A DNA stretch of 64,000 nucleotides from an uncultured Eubacteriales bacterium (GCA_910583765.1 CAJTYS010000017.1:13231-77230), one strand, 5' to 3'. Shown: positions 32,930-42,430, counted from the first letter of the stretch. Numbers and translations: made by a program. Notes: generated by a model from the letters alone, not told the origin.

Positions 32930-34183
32930 TCACAACTCCAAACTGTTGGGATTCAGCAGGAATTCCCGAAGCCCCATGGTGACGATCCCCATGTCATCCC
33001 GCTTCAATTTGATATGATTTCCCACTACCACGATTTTCTTGAAAAAGTCGTGGATATTGAGTAGTGGCCGTTCCTCCTGCCGTTTCTTTTCTTCGTCTGG
33101 GAGCGCGAAAGCGGATTGGATATAGTATTTGTTGTTTCCTTTATAGGCGATGAAATCCACCTCTAATCGTTTGCGGATCCTCTTGCCGTTCTTGCCCTTT
33201 TCATTGATTTCTATCAAGCCCACATCCACAGCGCATCCCCGGGTTTTCAATTCATTGAAAATCATGTTTTCCATGAGATGCGTTTCTTCGATTTGCCTGA
33301 ATCCAAGCCGGGCGTTGCGCAGCCCCGGATCGACGAAATAGAATTTCATCGGCGTGTTGATATATTTTTTCCCCTTGATATCATAGCGAATCGCGGACTC
33401 GATCAAAAATGCGTCTTCCAAATGATCGATATAACTCTTGAGGGTCTTATCGGTGATCTCGCTTCGCAAAACCGTATGGAAGGTGTTTGCCAGTTTTGCC
33501 GGATTGGTCAGGGAACCAACGGCCGATGCCAAAATATTCACCAGGTCTTCCATTTCATTGCTGTTTTTGATCTGATTGCGCTCCATGATGTCTTTCAAAT
33601 ATGTTTCCTGGAACAGGTCGGTCAAGTATTTGGATTTTTGTTCATCCGTCCGCATGGAAAGAATCCTCGGCATCCCGCCGAACACCATGTAATCGTTTAG
33701 CGCATCCTCCTCTGTTCCATCATATGCGGTCACGTATTCATCGAAGGACAGCGGCCTCACTCTGATTTCATCCCCTCTTCCCCGAAATTCAGTGAGGATG
33801 TCGGAGGACAAAAATTTGGAATTGCTTCCTGTTACATAAATATCCACGTTTTCCATGCGCAAAAGGCTGTTGAGCACTTCTGGGAAGCGATCCACGAACT
33901 GAATCTCATCTAAAAGCACATAATACTGCTGGTTTTCCGTGATCTGCGATTTCACATGATCGTACAGCGCGTGGGGTTCCCGAAGTCCTTCGTTTTCAAT
34001 GCCGTCCAAAGCAATATCAATGATCTGGCTGCGTTCAACGCCCCTCGCTAGCAGATCTTTCAAAAATAACTGGAACAGCAGGTATGATTTCCCGCACCGG
34101 CGCACGCCGGTTATGATTTTGACCATTCCGTTGTTTTCCCGCAATTTGATTTCATTCAAATAATGTTCCCTTTGTATTTCCAT
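32930..34183 (-). CDS. AAA ATPase with DUF4143 domain
   Basis: About 417 aa. The N-terminal AAA_14 ATPase shows Walker A GVRRCGKSYLL (about 26-36) and Walker B YVLLDEIQFVD (about 89-99), with sensor TGSNSKFLSSD. The C-terminal DUF4143 half (about 190-400) has a winged-helix-like part and the nuclease-like stretch ending in LEVDFIAYKGN. Such ATPases are abundant in Firmicutes; function is undefined. The start at 34181-34183 has GGAG upstream. The promoter region carries three TTTTCGTAATT-type boxes, suggesting autoregulation by its own winged-helix domain or another factor. Confidence 0.9.
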   Translation of the reverse strand: MEIQREHYLNEIKLRENNGMVKIITGVRRCGKSYLLFQLFLKDLLARGVERSQIIDIALDGIENEGLREPHALYDHVKSQITENQQYYVLLDEIQFVDRFPEVLNSLLRMENVDIYVTGSNSKFLSSDILTEFRGRGDEIRVRPLSFDEYVTAYDGTEEDALNDYMVFGGMPRILSMRTDEQKSKYLTDLFQETYLKDIMERNQIKNSNEMEDLVNILASAVGSLTNPAKLANTFHTVLRSEITDKTLKSYIDHLEDAFLIESAIRYDIKGKKYINTPMKFYFVDPGLRNARLGFRQIEETHLMENMIFNELKTRGCAVDVGLIEINEKGKNGKRIRKRLEVDFIAYKGNNKYYIQSAFALPDEEKKRQEERPLLNIHDFFKKIVVVGNHIKLKRDDMGIVTMGLREFLLNPNSLEL

Positions 34184-34220
34184 GACAGCTCCATTCCGAA
34201 TTTTTATGTAAACGTACATT

Positions 34221-34306
34221 TTTTCGTAATTCTATTGTATCACAATGGGCTGTCGCCGTAAACTTTAATTACGAAAAGTTCAATAAATGCCATGCTTTTC
34301 GTAATT
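34221..34306 (-). promoter_or_regulatory. promoter and inverted-repeat operator of the DUF4143 ATPase
   Basis: Minus-strand TTTACG (34257-34262), 17-nt spacer, TACAAT (34234-34239). Upstream, perfect 12-bp arms AATTACGAAAAG (34267-34278) and CTTTTCGTAATT (34295-34306); a third copy, TTTTCGTAATT, lies at 34221-34231 near the transcription start. Confidence 0.55.
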
Positions 34307-34411
34307 GATATTCGCAAAACTAGGATTCGCTATTTTAATAATCCCTATTCATAGAAAGACCAAAAATCCCGTCTTTGATCACGTTTCCAGAGAGAATCCG
34401 TGGTATAATAG

Positions 34412-34759
34412 ACGCACGAACAGAAGCAACTTCGTTGCAAGGAAGCGTTCATTGAATCACGAATTTTGCGGAAGGAGCGGGAAGAGGACAAGCAGGGGAT
34501 CCTGGACATGCGGATCTTGCTCAACGACGACGCAAGCGACATCCTGCTGTGGGCGAAATTCATCAACGCGGAACGGAAGGAGGAATTCGACATGCTGGCC
34601 AGCAGAAACAAGTACATCAAGAGTGCCTACGAGCAGCTGCGGGTGATCAGCCAAAGCACGGAAAAGCGGCTGGAATACGAAGCCAGGGAGAAAGCCACCC
34701 GTGATCACCAACGGATGGCCTTGCGCTTTTTTACTCGAATCCTCGGACCCGTTCAATAA
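34412..34759 (+). pseudogene. C-terminal fragment of an Rpn/PD-(D/E)XK-type protein
   Basis: An open frame without a credible start encodes ESRILRKEREEDKQGILDMR followed by a helical stretch with INAERKEEFDMLASRN and AYEQLRVIS, typical of the C-terminal half of Rpn/transposase-like proteins. The nuclease domain is missing, and the final codons run into the opposite-strand permease gene that ends at 34731. A degraded relic is the most likely reading. Confidence 0.55.
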
Positions 34760-37289
34760 TGGATCCCTTTTTCTCCATGCTCCAATATGCGATTAGCGGG
34801 ATCACTGCGCAAGCCGCAAGGATCAGAAGGCAAACGGCCAGCATGGGAATCACCGGCACTTCAAAAGGGATTCCCCTCTCATTCATGGATTGATACAAAT
34901 AATAGGTGACTCCCAGGCCTATGGTCATGGCAAAGGCAATGGAAGCCAAGGCGTACAGCGAGCCTTCGTAAACCAGCAGTTTCTTTAGCTGCCTACCCGT
35001 CATCCCTAGACTTTCCATGATGGAAAGGGATGTCTGCCGGCTTTGGATGTTTCCCACGGAAGCATTGATGTAATTCATGATGCCGATGAATCCCAGCACC
35101 AATGCGATACCAATGCCCACACCCATCATGTTTCCCTGGGCCTGAGTGGTCGCCTTCAGCTCTTCCAGCTTGGAATCATAGGAAAAATCCCGACTGTACT
35201 GGCTGTCTTCTATCATTTTCTTCACCGCCGTCTCTACGTTTTCATCGTACTCTTCCCTATATCGGATACCAACTTTGGAAACATAAGGGTCTTTAACGAT
35301 CCTCTTTAGGAACGTGTCGCTGACGATCAGGTTTGGCGTCACGCCCTGCACGCCGCCGTAAAAACCGCTGTCATCATCTGTCATTCCCTCAACCTTCATT
35401 TGAAATTTCTTTGGATTTGACGCTTCCATGTATGCATCTGGATCATCCATGTACCTGCCTGCCAAGTATTCGCTTCCCAGGTAATAAGAAATACTTTTTC
35501 CCACCACTTTTTCAAGCTTCACTGCCCAAAGGCCGCTCCGCAGCATGATACAGGACTTTCCTGCCAAGAAGTCTTCTTTGTCCACCGGAGTCTCCAAGGA
35601 GGAATTCAGATGTCGGAACTCCTCATCATCAATGCCAATCAGGAAAGAAGCGTACTTTTCCGGATGCTGCTGGTAATCGGCTTTCACATCTTCGTAGGTT
35701 TCCTCAAAATAGATGTCATAACACTCTGTCATCCAATATTCCAACAGCTGCGGCTCCCATGGGATCACGATCTGCTCATTGCTAATGGTATGGATGTCCG
35801 CAATGTCATCATTTTCCTGGAGCTTTTCCATAAAGGCCTTGTCCATCAGAGGTTTCCACTTATTTCGCTCCTTCATCATCATAGTATCATTTTTCAACAC
35901 CATATCCATGTCCATATAATTAGAAACCAGGGTCCGAGGCGCTTGGCTTTGGATCAGAGTCACCGCACAGAGGAAAAAGGACAGACAAATGCCTAAGGTG
36001 CTGACCACCATGGCTGTCTTTTTCTTGTCCCTTCCAAACTGCCGCGCTGCAATTCTCCAAAGCAGACTCCCTTTTTGAAGGCCGCTGGATTTCCTTCTGC
36101 CGTCCACGGCACGGTAGCCCAAAGCGGCGATAGGTGAAGTTTCAGCTGCCAGTTTCACAGGCTTTCTGCTGCCCAGGTAAACGGTCATGGATGTGAGCAG
36201 GATGGTCATCAGAAAGATCCAGGGGTGAAAGGTGATTTCTATTTGGCTGCTATCATGGATGCCCAGATTGTTCACCACTGCTGGAACCAACACAAAGGAA
36301 ACCGCCGCGCCCAGCAAAAGTCCCCCGCTGATCCCCACCGCGCTCATGAACAGCATCTGCCGATTCACCAGCCTGCGGACCTGGCTCTCTGTCATGCCAA
36401 TGGTTTGCAGCAGGCCGTAATACCGCACGTTTCCGGAAATGGATAGATACATGATGTTGTAAATCAACAGGAAGGCTGTCAGACATGTGACCAGAGTCAG
36501 GCTGGCGATGCCCAAAAGCAGCCGCGCCATGGACTGGGCTGCCATTCCTGTGAAATGCAGCGCCTGCTTTTTGTTGAGATCGAGTCTTTGCTCCAGATCA
36601 TCAATCATGTCCTGTGTCACAAAGCTAGACTTGAATTTGATGTAAAGGAGCCCCCATCCGTATTCTTCCAGCTTTCTGCCGGATTTCTCGAAAAACGCCT
36701 TGGAAACATAGATCTCTTTTCTATTGACATAGTCTTGACAAATGCCAGAGATGGTAAAGGTCTTCTTGTGTTCCCCCAGACTGTCCGTGTAGGTCATCTC
36801 AAACTCATCACCGATCCGCAGGTCCCCCAGGCCGCACTCCTTTAGAGCCGCTTTTGTGGCCATGATCTCATTTTCATCTTGGGGATACCTGCCCTTCTCC
36901 CACCTTCTCCCAGGCTTTTGCAAGTCGTTCCAGCAGGTCTCGTCTACCCAAAGCAAGGCGCTGTCGATCGTGTCATCGAATTCTGTTTCTACTGCTGCTC
37001 CGGCAATGCCCTCTGCGCCTGCCGCAAAAATATCTGGATTTTCCCTGCACATCTGCCGCTGTTTCTCAGTCACGCCGCCGTACACATAGGCATCTGAATC
37101 CATCCCATCCATGCGGATGTCCTGCGTTTTTTTCATGTGAAACCAGGTTTCACCTACTGTGAAGATGGTGGTCAGTAAAAACGTGGCTAGAAAAACCGCT
37201 AAGATGATGCTCCCGTTTCTCCGTTTACTGCCTCTCAGGGAATGCTTGGCCATATTGGTGATAGCCTGGCTATTGTTGTTTTTTAACAT
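34731..37289 (-). CDS. FtsX-type ABC transporter permease
   Basis: An 852-aa permease with two FtsX-like modules: a first span at about 28-48, a large extracytoplasmic domain (about 50-255), three spans (about 260-390), a second span (about 425-447), another extracytoplasmic domain (about 450-710) and three C-terminal spans (about 720-840). This is the architecture of macrolide-export/lipoprotein-type and antimicrobial-peptide-responsive permeases. It overlaps by 7 bp the ATPase gene upstream, and both follow a histidine kinase and response regulator gene. The transported molecule is unknown; peptide-antibiotic resistance is a reasonable guess. Confidence 0.9.
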   Translation of the reverse strand: MLKNNNSQAITNMAKHSLRGSKRRNGSIILAVFLATFLLTTIFTVGETWFHMKKTQDIRMDGMDSDAYVYGGVTEKQRQMCRENPDIFAAGAEGIAGAAVETEFDDTIDSALLWVDETCWNDLQKPGRRWEKGRYPQDENEIMATKAALKECGLGDLRIGDEFEMTYTDSLGEHKKTFTISGICQDYVNRKEIYVSKAFFEKSGRKLEEYGWGLLYIKFKSSFVTQDMIDDLEQRLDLNKKQALHFTGMAAQSMARLLLGIASLTLVTCLTAFLLIYNIMYLSISGNVRYYGLLQTIGMTESQVRRLVNRQMLFMSAVGISGGLLLGAAVSFVLVPAVVNNLGIHDSSQIEITFHPWIFLMTILLTSMTVYLGSRKPVKLAAETSPIAALGYRAVDGRRKSSGLQKGSLLWRIAARQFGRDKKKTAMVVSTLGICLSFFLCAVTLIQSQAPRTLVSNYMDMDMVLKNDTMMMKERNKWKPLMDKAFMEKLQENDDIADIHTISNEQIVIPWEPQLLEYWMTECYDIYFEETYEDVKADYQQHPEKYASFLIGIDDEEFRHLNSSLETPVDKEDFLAGKSCIMLRSGLWAVKLEKVVGKSISYYLGSEYLAGRYMDDPDAYMEASNPKKFQMKVEGMTDDDSGFYGGVQGVTPNLIVSDTFLKRIVKDPYVSKVGIRYREEYDENVETAVKKMIEDSQYSRDFSYDSKLEELKATTQAQGNMMGVGIGIALVLGFIGIMNYINASVGNIQSRQTSLSIMESLGMTGRQLKKLLVYEGSLYALASIAFAMTIGLGVTYYLYQSMNERGIPFEVPVIPMLAVCLLILAACAVIPLIAYWSMEKKGSIIERVRGFE

Positions 37290-37996
37290 GATGCGCCTCC
37301 AGACTGTTTCCCGCTTTGGCAGGCGCGATTGATCAAAAGGCCGTCTTCCAAACGAACGATCCGATCCGCCATTTGTGCGATGTCGTTGTCATGAGTGATC
37401 AAAACCATGGTTTGCTGAAACTGCTTTGCCGCTATTTTCAGCAGGCCCATCACATCATGACTGCTGGCTGTGTCCAGGTTTCCGGTGGGTTCGTCCGCCA
37501 GGATGATAGCGGGCTTGGCAGCAACGGCCCTTGCGATGGCCACTCTTTGCTGCTGCCCGCCGGACAAGTTGTTTGGCAAGGCTTCCATTTTTTCCTGCAA
37601 CTTCAAGAATTCTAAAATCCCATCTATGAACGTCCGGTCAATGCGGCGGCCATCCAATTCTATGGGCAGCACGATATTTTCATAAACAGTCAAATCCGGC
37701 ACCAGGTTGTAGTTTTGAAAAATGAAGCCAATCTTTCGACGCCGGAAAATCGCCAGTTCCTCCTTTGTCATGGCCGCCAGATCTTCGCCATCAATGGATA
37801 CGCTCCCGGAAGTAGGCGTGTCCAGTCCGCCCAGCATGTGGAGCAGGGTGCTCTTCCCGCTGCCGGACTTGCCGATAATGGAGACGAATTCCCGCTCTTT
37901 CACCTGAAAATCCACCCCATCCAAGGCTTTTACCATATTTTCTCCCAGCTTGTAGTGTTTTTTCAATGCTTTTGTTTCTACGATCCAAGGTCCCAT
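37283..37996 (-). CDS. ABC transporter ATP-binding protein (MacB/LolD type)
   Basis: About 237 aa. Walker A GKSGSGKST (about 42-50), signature LSGGQQQRVAIARA (about 143-156), Walker B IILADEPTG (about 162-170) and the H-loop VLITHD. The FVSIIGKSGSGKSTLLHMLG and EPTGNLD motifs are those of ATPases paired with FtsX-like permeases. ATG 37994-37996 has GGAGG upstream; a TTG at 38014 overlaps that site. Energises the permease encoded next. Confidence 0.93.
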   Translation of the reverse strand: MGPWIVETKALKKHYKLGENMVKALDGVDFQVKEREFVSIIGKSGSGKSTLLHMLGGLDTPTSGSVSIDGEDLAAMTKEELAIFRRRKIGFIFQNYNLVPDLTVYENIVLPIELDGRRIDRTFIDGILEFLKLQEKMEALPNNLSGGQQQRVAIARAVAAKPAIILADEPTGNLDTASSHDVMGLLKIAAKQFQQTMVLITHDNDIAQMADRIVRLEDGLLINRACQSGKQSGGASC

Positions 37997-38138
37997 AAAC
38001 CTTTCCTCCTCCAAATCGAGCGCCTGTTTGCCAGCGCCCTCCTTTTGCTCGATGGTCCATCTTGTTTTCGCGCGTCTTTTTTCTTGATGTTCTCATCTTA
38101 GCATGGAAAAGTCACAAACTGCTCTCGATCTGCGATTA

Positions 38139-39086
38139 TCACAAAATCGTGACAATCTCTTCATTGGGCAAGTAGATCTGAAAATCCGAACCTTCGCCTG
38201 CTTGGGAGCGGACTTCCATGTAACCGTTTTGGAGTTCTGTGATTTTACGGGCCAGGTACAGGCCGATGCCGATCCCTTCTTGATCATGGACTTCCGGTTC
38301 ACGGTAAAAACGGGTGAAAATTTCCGCCTGCCGCTCTGGGGCGATGCCTTTTCCTGAATCTTGGACACTGATCTTGATGAACATTTCCTGGGCAATCACA
38401 GTGACTCTGATTTTTCCACCCTTGTCCGTATATTTTACTGCGTTGTCCAAAATGTTGAACAGCGCCTCTTCTGTCCATCTGCTGTCGTGGCTGACTATGA
38501 TTTCCTCGCTGCAGTCCACGGACAGCCGCAGCTGTTTTTTCTCTGCCTTTGGGACAATGGCCTCCACTGCTTTTCCCAGAGTGTGGAACATGGGCAGTCT
38601 CTGTTTTTGGATGCGGATGATGCCGGTTTCCAACCGAGACATTTTTACCATGCTTTGCAGGAGAAAATCCAGTTTTTCCGTTTGCCTGCCGATGTTTTGC
38701 AGGAATTCTCCTGCCTGGGCAGACAGTTCTTCGTCTTCCAGCAGTTCCAGGTAGATCTTCATGTTGGCGATGGGCGTTTTGGTCTGGTGAGAAATGTCGG
38801 AGATCAATTCTTTGATGGCGCCTTTCTCCCTTTGGGCTTCTTGGTTTTTGCTGGCCCAGACATGGCTGATTCGACTGATTTTCTCGTTGATCTTGCTGTT
38901 TAGCGTGTCTTCCGCGGCCTTCTCTGCCTGGAGTTCCTCACCAGAGGCCATATCATCCAGCCATTTCTCCAGCTGCCGAGAAAAATCATAAATATCCTGC
39001 CGCTGTTTTCTCAGTTTCCACGCCAAAAAAAGAGCTGCCAAGCTCGCAGCCACGGCCCAAACGATGGATAAAATCAATCCAGCCAT
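38139..39086 (-). CDS. sensor histidine kinase (single-span)
   Basis: A 315-aa kinase with one N-terminal membrane span (about 3-22), a short helical linker, the phosphoacceptor SDISHQTKTPIANMK (about 95-109) and HATPase boxes (N: ILDNAVKYTDKGG; G1: DSGKGIAP; G2: GIGIGLYLARK). No extracytoplasmic sensor domain is present, so the signal is probably taken from the membrane or from the adjacent ABC permease. Its gene overlaps the response regulator gene by 13 bp. Part of the RR-HK-ABC-permease operon. Confidence 0.92.
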   Translation of the reverse strand: MAGLILSIVWAVAASLAALFLAWKLRKQRQDIYDFSRQLEKWLDDMASGEELQAEKAAEDTLNSKINEKISRISHVWASKNQEAQREKGAIKELISDISHQTKTPIANMKIYLELLEDEELSAQAGEFLQNIGRQTEKLDFLLQSMVKMSRLETGIIRIQKQRLPMFHTLGKAVEAIVPKAEKKQLRLSVDCSEEIIVSHDSRWTEEALFNILDNAVKYTDKGGKIRVTVIAQEMFIKISVQDSGKGIAPERQAEIFTRFYREPEVHDQEGIGIGLYLARKITELQNGYMEVRSQAGEGSDFQIYLPNEEIVTIL

Positions 39087-39775
39087 TGGTATCCCATCCC
39101 GTACACGTTGGAAATGTATTTGTGATCCTGGTCTTCGATTTTGCCCCGCAGCCGGTTAACGTTCACCGCCAGGGCGTGCTTGTCCACAAATTGTCCGGCG
39201 CTGTCCCACAGGCGTTCCAGCAGGATCGAGTAGGTCAACAGCTTTCCCTTGTGCTCCACCAGCTCCCGCAGCAGCCGGAATTCCGTTGGCGTGATGCTGC
39301 GTTCTTCGCCGCCTGCTTCCACTTTTGCTTTGTCAAAATCAACGCGCAGAAATCCATCGTCAAAATCCGGCCCCTTGGCGCAGCTTGCTCCCGTTTCCAC
39401 TGGATTTTGCGTTCTTTTGAGGATCACGTCTATTTTTTTCAGCAGGATTTTCATGGAAAAGGGCTTTGTGATGTAGTCATCCCCACCCAGTTCATAACCT
39501 CTCAATGCGTCTTCTTCCAGGTCCCTGGCAGTCAGAAACAGGACTGGGATGGTCTCGCCGTTTTCCTGAGCTCTCACCCATTGACAAAAAGAAAAGCCTT
39601 CTCCGTCCGGCAGGTTCACATCCAATAAAATCAGATCAACCCTGTTTTGGGAGAAAGCGTTTTCTGCGCCTTTTAGGGAGTATGCGGGAAGCGAAACGTA
39701 TGCCTCTTTTTTCAGCGCATAGCAGATCCCTTGGGATAATTCTCGGTCATCTTCAATGACTAGTATTGTGTGCAT
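39074..39775 (-). CDS. OmpR-family response regulator
   Basis: About 233 aa: receiver domain with acidic residues VIEDDRE (about 5-11) and phospho-acceptor Asp in LILLDVNLPDG (about 46-56), then a winged-helix DNA-binding domain (ITPTEFRLLRELVEHKGKLL at about 150-169 and VDKHALAVNVNRLRGKI near 190-206). ATG 39773-39775 follows GGAGG; that site sits only 9 bp after the stop of the upstream YafQ-type toxin gene. Predicted to control its own transporter operon. Confidence 0.94.
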   Translation of the reverse strand: MHTILVIEDDRELSQGICYALKKEAYVSLPAYSLKGAENAFSQNRVDLILLDVNLPDGEGFSFCQWVRAQENGETIPVLFLTARDLEEDALRGYELGGDDYITKPFSMKILLKKIDVILKRTQNPVETGASCAKGPDFDDGFLRVDFDKAKVEAGGEERSITPTEFRLLRELVEHKGKLLTYSILLERLWDSAGQFVDKHALAVNVNRLRGKIEDQDHKYISNVYGMGYQWLD

Positions 39776-39791
39776 GGCTGGTTTCCTCCAG

Positions 39792-40070
39792 TTAGAATAA
39801 ATCACTGTGACTTCCGGTTCTGATCAGCTTGAGCAGCAAAATCTCCTTCTCGATTTTATACACTAGCAACCAATCCGGTCCAATATGGCACTCTCTCATA
39901 TTTTTATAATTTCGGGAGTTAGTCAACGCATGATCCCTATGTTTTTTTGGCAAGGGTCGTTCGTTTACAAGTAACGTAATCAACTCTTGCAATTTAGCAG
40001 GATCACAACCTCGCTTGATCGCTAATTTGTAATCTTTCTTAAATTGCCCTGTAAATTCTGGTCTAAGCAT
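39792..40070 (-). CDS. YafQ family RelE-type toxin (second copy)
   Basis: A 92-aa toxin with the YafQ pattern KHRDHALTNSRNYKNMRECH, IGPDWLLVYKI and LIRTGSHSDLF. Overlaps its antitoxin gene by 8 bp. It differs clearly from the copy at 18699-18971, so it is not a recent duplicate. Only 16 bp separate its stop from the response-regulator start, so transcripts could continue into the two-component/ABC operon. Confidence 0.93.
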   Translation of the reverse strand: MLRPEFTGQFKKDYKLAIKRGCDPAKLQELITLLVNERPLPKKHRDHALTNSRNYKNMRECHIGPDWLLVYKIEKEILLLKLIRTGSHSDLF

Positions 40071-40329
40071 TTAGGGCCTCCATCAGGGCTTCCACACTAT
40101 CAAATGGTCCATATAAGTCTTCTTCATGTTCTGCGGATTCCATGGCCGCCTGTGTCACTGTGTTTGGAACATTCCTGCTGATGACGAAAGGAATCTGCTG
40201 CTCTCTTATGGCCTGCCGCAGAAAAATATTGCATGCCGTTGATAAACTCATTCCCAAATCAGCAAATAACAACTCTGCCTGTGCTTTTAAATCTTCTTCA
40301 ATACGGAAAGTAATATCTACGCTTTTCAT
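40063..40329 (-). CDS. RelB/DinJ family antitoxin (second copy)
   Basis: An 88-aa protein with an N-terminal ribbon-helix-helix (KSVDITFRIEEDLKAQAELL, then GMSLSTACNIFLRQAI) and an acidic C terminus. ATG 40327-40329 has GAGGAG 9 nt upstream; the in-frame ATG at 40338 overlaps that site. First gene of a possible relB-yafQ-RR-HK-ABC transcript. Confidence 0.92.
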   Translation of the reverse strand: MKSVDITFRIEEDLKAQAELLFADLGMSLSTACNIFLRQAIREQQIPFVISRNVPNTVTQAAMESAEHEEDLYGPFDSVEALMEALNA

Positions 40330-40458
40330 ATTTATCATCTCCTCTGATATTTCTATTTACCCATTCGCACTTTCATTGTACCACCGCCCCTATCGAAAGA
40401 AAAGCCTTTTCTATTTTTCCAAAAGCCCTGTGCGGCTGAATGGCCCAATCCCCTTGGA

Positions 40459-42375
40459 TCACAAGACGCTCCCTTTCAAAACACGCTGGATGTTGCGTCT
40501 TTCCAGCTTTCGGACAAAATAGACGAACAAGGCTGCCTCCACCAGGAGAACCGCCCCTGTTCCCAGGATCATGAATCCCCATGCGCCTCCCAGCAGGAAA
40601 TAACTGACTGCCGCAGCGCAGATCCCGCCTAAGATCGTGCAGTTCAAAGTCATGGACACCAACTGCTGATACCGCTGCGCCAGGGTGTGTCCCAGGGTCT
40701 TTCGCAGCGCCAGCTCCCGTGCGTTCACATGAAATTCATAGCTGAGGACATTGTAAATGAGCGCCGTTTCTACCAGGAACATTGCGCATATGAGGGCAAT
40801 CGCGAGAAGCATGCCGCCTCTTTTCACCTTCCATTGATGATAAAAATCCTTGTACGCATTGGTCTTGTAAATAATGTCGTCTTCAAAAGCATATGCCGCT
40901 ATAAATTCTTGCAGCTCTTCATCAGTGATGTCCAGCATGGCTGATTGGAGGACATAAGGATCCACGACGCCCACCTTGGGACCAGTGATACAGTTCAAAG
41001 CAATAGGCGGGTTTTCTTTCATTTTTGTGGTCCCCACGCCGATCAGCGAAACGGAACCATCGCAGGCTAAAATCTCCGCGTCGCCTGCGTACTCGATTTC
41101 CTGGAAATCGTAATCACCGGAATAATAGGTATCAAAGGCCTCTTTCAGAGACTTCTTTTCACTTGCTTGAGTGCCGGATGGAAAGATGAAATACGCCTGC
41201 TGCTTGAAATCCACATCCCTTAACTCTGGGATCTGCTGTTTCAAGTAAGGCACCGCGCCCGCGTCCGCATAAATGTAATTGCCAGCTGTCGTGCTCAGGT
41301 CGTTGATTTCTGCCATGGTGAAGGTCTTTCCCTGTTTCAAATAATCTTTGTAAAGCTTCAGGCTCAACTGATCAGTGCGTTCAAAATCATCACTCTCCAT
41401 GCTAGTGCCCATCATGAAATAGGAATAATCCTGATGGCCCTGAAAGATCTGTTTCTGCTTGTAAAATTCCAGGCCGCCCGCAATCACCCCAACGCATCCG
41501 TTGACCATGGCCAATATGATCAGCACAGAAGCAGTCTTGTATAGGTAGCTGATTTTCAAGACCCGCTTTGCTCTCATCCCCGCATATACGTCTTTTTTAT
41601 GGTCTGTCAGCAGCAAGGTGAAAGAAAGGGCCGCGTTTCCCCCGCCGATCAGCAGCATCCAAAACACGGAGTTTTCAAAATAGTACATCGCAGAAGACAT
41701 CTGGCCGCACACGATGAGGGATATGAGAAAACAAGCGCTGTAGAAAAGTCCATCCACAGCCGCCCTTTTCCCAGCGAACCATTTCAGATCCTGTCCAGAC
41801 ACCAGACGGATCAGGGTCTCTTTCCGCAGCAAGGCGATATCGTATAAGGTTAGCATGATCGTAGAAAAAAGGATAATGAGCCAAAAAAACGTGTATTCAT
41901 GCGGGTTTCGACCAGGTGCTGCTTTTATAGTGACCGCCCCGCCCAGCTCTTCACTGAAATCGTCGATGGCATCCGCATCTCCATGCACAGAGTACTCTAC
42001 GATTCCTTTGCTGCCCGTGAATTCTTCCAGAGGGCGGATTCGGATTTCCACTCTTCCAAAAATTAGGCTATCATAAACACCTTCTTTGACCAGGGAAAAC
42101 TCCTGGAGCACCGCCTCCATGCCCGCCGTGCAATACAGGGTGTCGATTTCGGTGAAAAGATCCTCCCATTGACGTTCACTGATCAAGCATTCCACGCCAT
42201 GTTCCTTAGCCGCCTTGCTTGCGTCTTTCACAGTGATGCCTGCCTCGGGCTTGACCGCTACTGTGGCGTAATCGGATTCAAAGCCTTCCAGGACGCACTG
42301 CATATAGCCTTCCATGATGAAAACACAGATGGCTGCGAGAAGTATGATGCTGATGATGTATTTTGCGATCCGCAT
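40459..42375 (-). CDS. DUF1430-like bacteriocin-associated membrane protein (copy 1)
   Basis: A 638-aa membrane protein with an N-terminal span (about 5-25), a first extracytoplasmic domain, a block of spans (about 165-310), a second extracytoplasmic domain (about 320-510) and three C-terminal spans (about 525-630). The ELALRKTLGHTL motif near residue 555 and overall plan match the bacteriocin-associated integral membrane family that works with an ABC ATPase in lactococcin-972-type loci. Its paralogue at 45928-47838 is followed at once by such an ATPase; this copy is not, so the partner seems lost or shared. Preceded by an ECF-type promoter (42431-42459) and a six-codon mini-ORF. Probably exports or confers immunity to a peptide. 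Confidence 0.75.
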   Translation of the reverse strand: MRIAKYIISIILLAAICVFIMEGYMQCVLEGFESDYATVAVKPEAGITVKDASKAAKEHGVECLISERQWEDLFTEIDTLYCTAGMEAVLQEFSLVKEGVYDSLIFGRVEIRIRPLEEFTGSKGIVEYSVHGDADAIDDFSEELGGAVTIKAAPGRNPHEYTFFWLIILFSTIMLTLYDIALLRKETLIRLVSGQDLKWFAGKRAAVDGLFYSACFLISLIVCGQMSSAMYYFENSVFWMLLIGGGNAALSFTLLLTDHKKDVYAGMRAKRVLKISYLYKTASVLIILAMVNGCVGVIAGGLEFYKQKQIFQGHQDYSYFMMGTSMESDDFERTDQLSLKLYKDYLKQGKTFTMAEINDLSTTAGNYIYADAGAVPYLKQQIPELRDVDFKQQAYFIFPSGTQASEKKSLKEAFDTYYSGDYDFQEIEYAGDAEILACDGSVSLIGVGTTKMKENPPIALNCITGPKVGVVDPYVLQSAMLDITDEELQEFIAAYAFEDDIIYKTNAYKDFYHQWKVKRGGMLLAIALICAMFLVETALIYNVLSYEFHVNARELALRKTLGHTLAQRYQQLVSMTLNCTILGGICAAAVSYFLLGGAWGFMILGTGAVLLVEAALFVYFVRKLERRNIQRVLKGSVL

Positions 42376-42395
42376 GGGTTTTGCCTTTCTTTTCT

Positions 42396-42416
42396 TTAGT
42401 ACACACGCTTTTTCAT
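42396..42416 (-). other. six-codon leader mini-ORF (MKKRVY)
   Basis: ATG to TAA, immediately after the ECF-type promoter. The same mini-ORF, with synonymous changes, follows three other copies of the promoter. Confidence 0.35.
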
Positions 42417-42430
42417 TATCCCTCTATATT

